Source: Clostridia bacterium
GTDB taxonomy: Bacteria; Bacillota; Clostridia; Christensenellales; CAG-917
Length of the DNA: 5,049 bases
Direction: 5' to 3'
Assembly: GCA_017507205.1 (NCBI GenBank)
Contig: JAFWBH010000185.1
Span: 1-5,049, forward strand
Shown here: positions 1 to 5,049 of the stretch, one piece after another
How positions within the stretch are numbered: position 1 is the stretch's first letter
Layout of the letters: every line of letters starts with the position of its first letter
Translations under genes and position numbers: made by a program
Notes under the pieces: generated by a model
Database searches by the model: none
What the model was told of the DNA's origin: nothing
The model's input: the letters and a program-made list of their open reading frames with translations, nothing else

Positions 1-1
1 C

Positions 2-1333
2 ATCCTTGAGGATCTTCGTATGCCCCTTGACGGTGGCACAGAAAAGAGGGACACATTCTGCTTTAAGGGTGGCATTGCAGACTATGTTCAATTTTTGAAC
101 GAGGGCAAGACAACCCTTTACGACAAGCCTCTTTACGTTGAAGCCAAGGAAGCAAATTTTGAGGTGGCAGTGGCAATTCAGCACACAGAAAGCTACACAG
201 AAAATATTTACAGCTATGTCAACAGCATTCCCACTGCAGAGGGTGGCACCCACGAGGTCGGCTTCAAGAGTGCAGTGACAAGAGTTTTCAATGAGTTTGC
301 AAGACGCAACAATATCCTCAAGGAAAAGCAAGCCAATCTTCTTGGTGAGGATTTCCGTGAGGGTATGGTGGCTGTCATTACGGTCAAGATGCAGAATGTT
401 CAATTTGAAGGTCAAACAAAGGGCAAACTTGGCAACCCCGAAGTAAGACAAAAGGTTGAAACACTTGTGTCAGAACAGCTTGAAGAGCTTCTTCAAATGA
501 GAGGATACAAGGCAACTGCAGAGAAGATTATCTCAAAGGCTATGGGAGCTGCTCGCACCCGTGAGGCAGCAAAGAAGGCAAAGGATATTGCTCGCCAGCA
601 GAACAAGCTGAATGGGGCCAATCTTATTGGCAAGCTGTCAAGCTGTAGTGGAAGAAATCATGAAATCAACGAGCTTTTCATTGTTGAGGGTGACTCGGCA
701 GGTGGCAGTGCAAAGCAGGCAAGAGATAGAAGCTTCCAGGCAATTCTTCCTCTTCGTGGCAAGCCATTGAATGTTGAAAAGGCACCTCTTGAAAAGATTC
801 TTGCCAATGAGGAAATTTCAACCATTATCAGCGCACTTGGCACAGGCATTGAGCCGGCATTTGACATAAGTGGACTCAAATATGACAAGGTCATCATTCT
901 TGCAGACGCAGACCAGGATGGCGCACATATCAGAGCATTGCTTCTTACATTCTTCTTCCGTTATATGCGTCAGCTCATTACAGAGGGTCACGTGTATATT
1001 GGCATGCCCCCTCTATATAAGCTGGCAAAGAAGGATGAGATTGTGTATTGCTACGATGATGTGGCACTTGAAGAGGCACAAAAGAGAATGGGCAAAACAG
1101 CATTGCTTCAAAGATTTAAAGGTCTTGGCGAGATGAACCCTGAACAGCTTTGGGACACTGCAATGGATCCTGCAAAGCGTTCACTTACAAGGGTGACCAT
1201 CGAGGACGCAGCAGCAGCCGACAAGCGTATCACTGTGCTTATGGGAGATGACAGCACAATCAGAAAGGATTACATCTACAAGCACGCAGATTTCAACAAA
1301 ATAGATTCATTCAAGGTTAAGGTGGAGGAATAA
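2..1333 (+). CDS. parE: DNA topoisomerase IV subunit B (ParE/GyrB family), 5'-truncated by the window edge
   Basis: This is the ATPase/TOPRIM subunit of a type II topoisomerase, which partners the A subunit encoded next to it. The frame is open from base 2, giving 443 residues and a stop. The family is usually about 640 residues, so roughly 200 N-terminal residues (the GHKL ATP-binding domain) lie upstream, and the ATG at base 20 is internal. The transducer domain comes first; its QTK loop (bases 413-421) holds the lysine that contacts the ATP gamma-phosphate. The TOPRIM domain follows, with EGDSAGGSAKQARDR from base 686 (metal-binding Glu) and the acidic cluster DADQDG at 905-922. The tail motif RFKGLGEMNPEQLW starts at base 1112. 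No large proteobacterial GyrB-type insertion is present. Key residues look intact. ParE rather than GyrB is inferred mainly from the neighbouring A subunit, which lacks a GyrA-box; GyrB is the alternative. Family membership is near certain, the subtype less so. Confidence 0.85.
   Translation: MLEDLRMPLDGGTEKRDTFCFKGGIADYVQFLNEGKTTLYDKPLYVEAKEANFEVAVAIQHTESYTENIYSYVNSIPTAEGGTHEVGFKSAVTRVFNEFARRNNILKEKQANLLGEDFREGMVAVITVKMQNVQFEGQTKGKLGNPEVRQKVETLVSEQLEELLQMRGYKATAEKIISKAMGAARTREAAKKAKDIARQQNKLNGANLIGKLSSCSGRNHEINELFIVEGDSAGGSAKQARDRSFQAILPLRGKPLNVEKAPLEKILANEEISTIISALGTGIEPAFDISGLKYDKVIILADADQDGAHIRALLLTFFFRYMRQLITEGHVYIGMPPLYKLAKKDEIVYCYDDVALEEAQKRMGKTALLQRFKGLGEMNPEQLWDTAMDPAKRSLTRVTIEDAAAADKRITVLMGDDSTIRKDYIYKHADFNKIDSFKVKVEE
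1324..1328 (+). promoter_or_regulatory. Ribosome binding site of parC
   Basis: A perfect GGAGG lies 8 bases before the ATG at 1337, within the last codons of parE. It fixes the parC start. Because the site lies inside the upstream gene and the stop-to-start gap is only 3 bases, the two subunits are probably made by coupled translation, which would suit an equimolar A2B2 enzyme. Confidence 0.85.
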
Positions 1334-1336
1334 GAT

Positions 1337-3763
1337 ATGGCCAAAAAGAAACAAAAGGAAATCGTATACAACAGTGCGATTTATGATGTGGTTTTTGAAG
1401 AGGTCATGCACAATTCAATGTTGCCTTATTCAGAAAACGTCATTCTTGACAGAGCACTTCCCAGAGTTGAGGATGGCTTGAAGCCTGTTCAACGTAGAAT
1501 TTTATATTCTATGTATGAGATGGGCATCACCCCCGACAAGCCTTACAAGAAATGTGCAAGAATTGTCGGTGATTGCCTCGGCAAATATCACCCTCACGGT
1601 GACAGCTCAGTCTATGGCGCACTTGTCCGTATGGCACAACCCTTTGCAATGGGCTTGAAGCTTGTTGACGGACACGGAAACTTTGGCTCAGTCGATGGCG
1701 ATGGCGCAGCAGCAATGCGTTATACAGAGGCACGTATGGCACCTCTTGCATTGGAGCTTCTCCGTGATCTTGACAAGGATACAGTCAGCTGGGCACCCAA
1801 CTTTGACGACAGCCTTGAAGAGCCAACCATTTTGCCCGGAAGATTTCCAAATCTTCTTGTAAATGGAGCCAACGGAATTGCTGTTGGTCTTGCAACCAAC
1901 ATACCCACACACAATATGGCAGAAAGCATTGATGCTGTTGTTGCAATGATTGACAATCCCTCAATCACCACAGCAGAATTGCTTAAAATATTCAAAGGCC
2001 CTGACTTTCCGACAGGTGGCTTTATCATCCCCGTTGACAGCCTTGAATCAATTTACGAAACAGGCAAGGGCAGGATCAAGATTCGTTCACGCCTGCACAT
2101 AGAGGACGAGGACAATGGCAGAAAAAATATTGTCATCACAGAGCTTCCTTATCAAGTGAACAAGGCAGAATTGCTTACAAAAATTGCAGACATCCGTGAT
2201 GCCAACAAGGAATTGCTTTCTGGCATAAGTGATATTGTTGACGAAAGCGACAAGACAGGTATGCGTGCAGTCATCAAGCTGAAAAAGGACGCACCTGTTG
2301 ACAAGATTGTTGCCTTCCTTATGAAGAAATCAAATCTTGAAATCGGTTATTCAATCAATATCGTTGCAATCGCAGGTGGCAAGCCCGAGCAATTGGGCCT
2401 CAGAGATATCCTCAAATATTACATCGCATATCAAAGAGAAATCATTGTCAAGCGCACAACCTTTGACCTTAAAGCAGCCAAGGCAAGAGCAGAAATCGTC
2501 AGGGGGCTTTTGGTGGCAATTGCTAACATTGACGAGGTCATTCACATCATCAAAACAAGTGAAACAACTGCCAAGGCAAAGTCAACACTTCGTGAAAGGT
2601 TTGATCTCAGTGACGAGCAAGCACAAGCAATCCTTGATATGAGATTGAAGGCTCTTGCACGTCTTGAAGTAGGCAAACTTGAAGAGGAATTGCAACGTCT
2701 TGAAAAGCTCATCTCAAAGCTTACTGCAATCCTCAACAGCAAGGCAAAGCAATATGCAGTTGTCAAGGAAGAAATCCTTGAAATCAAAAAGAATAATCCC
2801 TCACCCAGACTTTCAAAGATTTTGGACTCAGCAGAGGCAGACAAAATGGAATTGCCCTCAGCAGAGGAGTCTGTGCAATATCGTGAGGGTGTGTTTGTGT
2901 TGAATGACGCAGGCACCATTAGATTTATGTCACAAAAGAGCTATGCTCTTGCACAAAAGGATATGTCTGCTTATGGTGAAGCAGAGCTTCCAAAGCAGGT
3001 GCTTCACGTCAACAACAAGGGACACCTTTATGCCTTTACCTCAAAGGGTAATGTGGTCAAGATCGATGTGACCAACATCCCCGAAAAGAGATGGCGTGAA
3101 AAGGGAGTGACCATCGGCGCATTGAACCCCGAGGTGACAGCAGGGGAGTATGTCGTCAAGGCATTCTTCTTTGGCTCAACCCCTGTTGGAGAATTTATGT
3201 TCTTCACAAAGCAGGGCATGGTCAAGCGCACAGACGTCAGCGAGTTTGCATCATCAAAGGCATTTGGCAATGCAATCATTCTTGGCGAAGGCGACACACT
3301 TTTGTCAGTGGAGCTTGTTGATGATGAAAAGAATGTGTTTGAGGTGACAGCAGATGGTCAATGCTTGCTTTACAACCCTCTCGAAGTTCCTCTCCAAGGC
3401 AGAAAAGCTGGTGGCGTCAAGGGCGTAAAGCTCAGTGACGGTGACACCATTGTATATGGTGGCTTCATTGAGGACGAGGGTGAGGTGATCATCTTCACAA
3501 CAACAGGCTACGGAAAGAGAGTCATATCATCAACCCTTGAGCCTTCATCAAGATATCTCAAGGGCGTCAAGATTGTTGACCTTGACAAGAGCAAGGTCAA
3601 GTTTGTCGCCATGGTTAAGGAGCCTTACGACCTTGCAGTTGTTGCAGATGGCAAGACAACCATTGTCAACACAGAGGATATTCGTCTTGACACACGCACA
3701 ACAAAGGGCAAGCAAATGTTTAAGGCAAGCATCACACTTGTGACAAAAGTCAGCGAGGATTAA
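1337..3763 (+). CDS. parC: DNA topoisomerase IV subunit A (ParC/GyrA family), complete
   Basis: This is the DNA breakage-reunion subunit. It forms a transient phosphotyrosine bond with DNA and passes a second duplex through the gap. It has 808 residues, close to Bacillota ParC/GyrA. The winged-helix region (about 35-170) contains RALPRVEDGLKPVQRRIL, HPHGDSSVYG (86-95 area) and AAMRYTEARM with catalytic Arg128-Tyr129. NGIAVGLATNIP carries the DNA-intercalating Ile181. The tower follows, then a coiled-coil gate of two helical arms (about 362-405 and 434-480, linked by DMRLKALARLE). The C-terminal domain (about 517-808) shows six blade-like beta repeats, for example FMFFTKQGMVKRTDVSEF and VIIFTTTGYGKRV. 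No QRRGGKG-type GyrA-box is seen after the first blade, which favours ParC over GyrA. Gly94 sits where E. coli GyrA has Asp87. The start is set by GGAGG 8 bases upstream. Family certain; ParC subtype inferred, and automated annotation might call it GyrA. Confidence 0.85.
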   Translation: MAKKKQKEIVYNSAIYDVVFEEVMHNSMLPYSENVILDRALPRVEDGLKPVQRRILYSMYEMGITPDKPYKKCARIVGDCLGKYHPHGDSSVYGALVRMAQPFAMGLKLVDGHGNFGSVDGDGAAAMRYTEARMAPLALELLRDLDKDTVSWAPNFDDSLEEPTILPGRFPNLLVNGANGIAVGLATNIPTHNMAESIDAVVAMIDNPSITTAELLKIFKGPDFPTGGFIIPVDSLESIYETGKGRIKIRSRLHIEDEDNGRKNIVITELPYQVNKAELLTKIADIRDANKELLSGISDIVDESDKTGMRAVIKLKKDAPVDKIVAFLMKKSNLEIGYSINIVAIAGGKPEQLGLRDILKYYIAYQREIIVKRTTFDLKAAKARAEIVRGLLVAIANIDEVIHIIKTSETTAKAKSTLRERFDLSDEQAQAILDMRLKALARLEVGKLEEELQRLEKLISKLTAILNSKAKQYAVVKEEILEIKKNNPSPRLSKILDSAEADKMELPSAEESVQYREGVFVLNDAGTIRFMSQKSYALAQKDMSAYGEAELPKQVLHVNNKGHLYAFTSKGNVVKIDVTNIPEKRWREKGVTIGALNPEVTAGEYVVKAFFFGSTPVGEFMFFTKQGMVKRTDVSEFASSKAFGNAIILGEGDTLLSVELVDDEKNVFEVTADGQCLLYNPLEVPLQGRKAGGVKGVKLSDGDTIVYGGFIEDEGEVIIFTTTGYGKRVISSTLEPSSRYLKGVKIVDLDKSKVKFVAMVKEPYDLAVVADGKTTIVNTEDIRLDTRTTKGKQMFKASITLVTKVSED
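3755..3758 (+). promoter_or_regulatory. Ribosome binding site of the DUF1846 gene
   Basis: GAGG lies 9 bases before the ATG at 3768, within the last parC codons (Glu-Asp-stop). It supports 3768 as the start; the next in-frame ATG (3801) has no comparable site. The motif overlaps the 12-base palindrome at 3756-3767, so its accessibility may depend on ribosomes finishing parC. Confidence 0.75.
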
Positions 3764-3767
3764 TCCT
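3756..3767. repeat. Perfect 12-base palindrome across the parC stop and the next gene's ribosome site
   Basis: AGGATTAATCCT equals its own reverse complement and ends directly before the ATG at 3768. In RNA it could pair as a 4-base stem (AGGA with UCCU) around a UUAA loop, masking part of the Shine-Dalgarno site. The flanking bases do not extend the pairing, so such a hairpin would be weak. The palindrome itself is certain; any function is speculative. Confidence 0.9.
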
Positions 3768-5049
3768 ATGAACAAAATTGGTTTTGACCACAATTTGTAT
3801 ATGCAGAAGCAATCAGAGAGGATTCTTGAAAGGATCAACCTCTTTGACAAGCTTTATCTTGAATTTGGTGGAAAGCTCTTTGACGATTTGCACGCAATGA
3901 GAGTTCTCCCCGGCTTTGACAAGGGGGCAAAGATTAAGCTTCTACAAAACTTAAAGGATGAAGCAGAAATCATTGTCTGCATCAATGCAAACGACATTGA
4001 GAAGAACAAGATTCGTGCTGATTACGGCATAACCTACGGCAGTGAAGTGGAGCGTATGATTGACAACATTTCAGACATGGGCATCTATATCAACTGCGTT
4101 GTCATCACAATGTTTCACGATCAGCCCACAGCGTCAGCATTCAGATATAAGCTTGAAAATCGTGGCATAAAGGTCTACGTTCATCGTCCAATCAAGGGAT
4201 ATCCTGACGATATTGACGTGGTTGTGTCCGATGAGGGCTATGGTGCAAATCCTTACATTGAAACATCAAGACGCCTCGTGGTATGCACGGCCCCCGGCCC
4301 CGGCAGTGGCAAAATGGCAACCTGTCTGAGCCAGCTTTATCACGACCACAAGAGAGGCATCAAGGGTGGATATGCCAAGTTTGAAACCTTCCCTGTGTGG
4401 AATTTACCCTTGTCACATCCAGTCAACGTTGCATATGAGGCAGCAACAGCCGACTTGAAGGACGTCAACAAAATAGACCACTATCACCTTGAAAGCTATG
4501 GTGTCCAGTCTGTCACATACAATAGAGATGTGGACGTTTTCCCCATTCTCAAGGAGATACTTTCAAAAATTACTTGTGGTGACATCATCTACAAATCTCC
4601 CACAGATATGGGTGTCAATATGATAAAGGACTGCATCATTGACGATGAGGCGTGCATTGAGGCATCCAAGCAAGAGGTTTTGAGGAGATATTACAAGGCA
4701 AGATGTGATTATAAGAATGGACAAGGCACAAAGGGCACAATTGAAAGACTCCGTGTGCTTATGTCAAGGCTTCAAGTGTCAGCAAATGACAGAAGGGTCA
4801 TTGAGCATGCTCTTGAAAAAAATGAAAGAACAGGTGGAAAGGGAGCAGTTGCAATTGAGCTTCCTGACGGACAAATTGTCACAGGCAGAAATACAAAGCT
4901 CATGTCAGCAAGTGCAGCAGCAGTGTTTAACGCAGTCAAGACAATTGCAAAGATTGATGATGACATTGACCTTATTGCACCAGTGGTCATTGAGCCTATC
5001 ATCGCATTGAAATCGAAGGTGTTGAAGGAGAAGCATACACCTCTTTCAC
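3768..5049 (+). CDS. DUF1846 / UPF0371 family protein of unknown function, 3'-truncated by the window edge
   Basis: The frame is open from ATG 3768 to the window end, giving 427 residues plus one base. Family members are usually about 500 residues, so roughly 70 C-terminal residues are missing. I recognise the family from several blocks: YLEFGGKLFDDLHAMRVLPG (residues 30-49), IEKNKIRADYGITY (about 78-91), VSDEGYG with an aromatic-rich follow-up, APGPGSGKMATCLSQLYH (about 175-192), YAKFETFPVWNLPLSHPVN, the YNRDV motif, and YKSPTDMGVNM (275-285). The Gly-Pro-Gly-Ser-Gly-Lys segment resembles a phosphate-binding loop but does not fit Walker A spacing. There is no signal peptide or membrane segment, so a cytosolic protein is expected. 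Its biochemical role is not established as far as I know, and I assign none. It begins 4 bases after parC, so it is probably in the same transcript. Codon style matches the two topoisomerase genes. Family assignment is strong. Confidence 0.9.
   Translation, partial: MNKIGFDHNLYMQKQSERILERINLFDKLYLEFGGKLFDDLHAMRVLPGFDKGAKIKLLQNLKDEAEIIVCINANDIEKNKIRADYGITYGSEVERMIDNISDMGIYINCVVITMFHDQPTASAFRYKLENRGIKVYVHRPIKGYPDDIDVVVSDEGYGANPYIETSRRLVVCTAPGPGSGKMATCLSQLYHDHKRGIKGGYAKFETFPVWNLPLSHPVNVAYEAATADLKDVNKIDHYHLESYGVQSVTYNRDVDVFPILKEILSKITCGDIIYKSPTDMGVNMIKDCIIDDEACIEASKQEVLRRYYKARCDYKNGQGTKGTIERLRVLMSRLQVSANDRRVIEHALEKNERTGGKGAVAIELPDGQIVTGRNTKLMSASAAAVFNAVKTIAKIDDDIDLIAPVVIEPIIALKSKVLKEKHTPLS

Noticed and set aside
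20..22. ATG as a possible start of the B subunit
   Set aside because: The same frame continues upstream to base 2 with family-like residues, and the protein would lack its ATPase domain; the gene is simply cut by the window edge.
1720..2028. Antisense open frame of 102 codons inside parC
   Set aside because: It lies fully opposite a strongly conserved coding region, has no recognisable protein motif, and is explained by the codon bias of the sense gene. Other antisense frames (for example 2542-2919 and 3548-3850) fail for the same reasons.
2827..2867. Direct repeat of CTCAGCAGAGG (2827-2837 and 2857-2867)
   Set aside because: Both copies encode the same short Ser-Ala-Glu stretch with biased codons in the linker before the C-terminal domain; two 11-base copies give no sign of a mobile or regulatory element.
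3764..3767. Terminator or promoter between parC and the DUF1846 gene
   Set aside because: Only 4 bases separate the genes, there is no GC-rich stem with a T run, and no clear -35/-10 pair was seen in the end of parC.
4285..4314. Possible Walker A ATP-binding loop in the DUF1846 protein
   Set aside because: The segment APGPGSGKM lacks the GxxxxGK[ST] spacing and the Ser/Thr after the lysine, so I do not call a P-loop NTPase; it is a conserved family motif of unknown role.
4705..5010. Plus-strand open frame of 101 codons near the window end
   Set aside because: It is out of frame with the DUF1846 gene, which stays open and conserved through the whole interval; its Gln/Ser-rich translation looks like a frame shadow.

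Overview
The window is entirely coding and carries three genes on the + strand, packed head to tail with gaps of 3 and 4 bases. In order they are the 3' two thirds of a type II topoisomerase B subunit (ParE/GyrB family, positions 2-1333), a complete A subunit (ParC/GyrA family, 1337-3763), and the first 427 codons of a DUF1846/UPF0371 family protein (3768 to the window end). There is no non-coding stretch longer than 4 bases between them. I see no RNA gene, mobile element, CRISPR array, promoter or terminator, and the window is open at both ends.

The topoisomerase pair is best read as topoisomerase IV (parE-parC). The A subunit keeps the catalytic Arg-Tyr pair and the DNA-bending isoleucine. 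Its C-terminal beta-pinwheel, however, shows no recognisable GyrA-box (QRRGGKG type), the motif gyrase needs to wrap DNA and introduce negative supercoils. The two subunits would form an A2B2 enzyme that uses ATP to pass one duplex through another, mainly to unlink daughter chromosomes and remove positive supercoils. The assignment is an inference from family features, because the gyrase genes of this organism are not in view.

The third gene belongs to a conserved family of unknown function. It lies 4 bases after parC with its Shine-Dalgarno site inside the end of parC, so co-transcription and translational coupling are likely. Nothing visible links its biochemistry to DNA topology.

Several features suggest Bacillota, most likely an anaerobic gut or rumen type Clostridia: Bacillota-like parE-parC order, strong GGAGG and GAGG ribosome sites, no proteobacterial-type insertion in the B subunit, a DUF1846 gene, and a moderate GC content judged by eye. 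All three genes share a marked codon style (GCA, ACA, TCA, CTT/TTG, AAG), which suggests they are native to one genome. I found no convincing undescribed system. The points most worth a second look are a glycine replacing the acidic quinolone-contact residue of the A subunit, the missing GyrA-box, the unknown gene tied to the topoisomerase operon, and a 12-base palindrome over its ribosome site.
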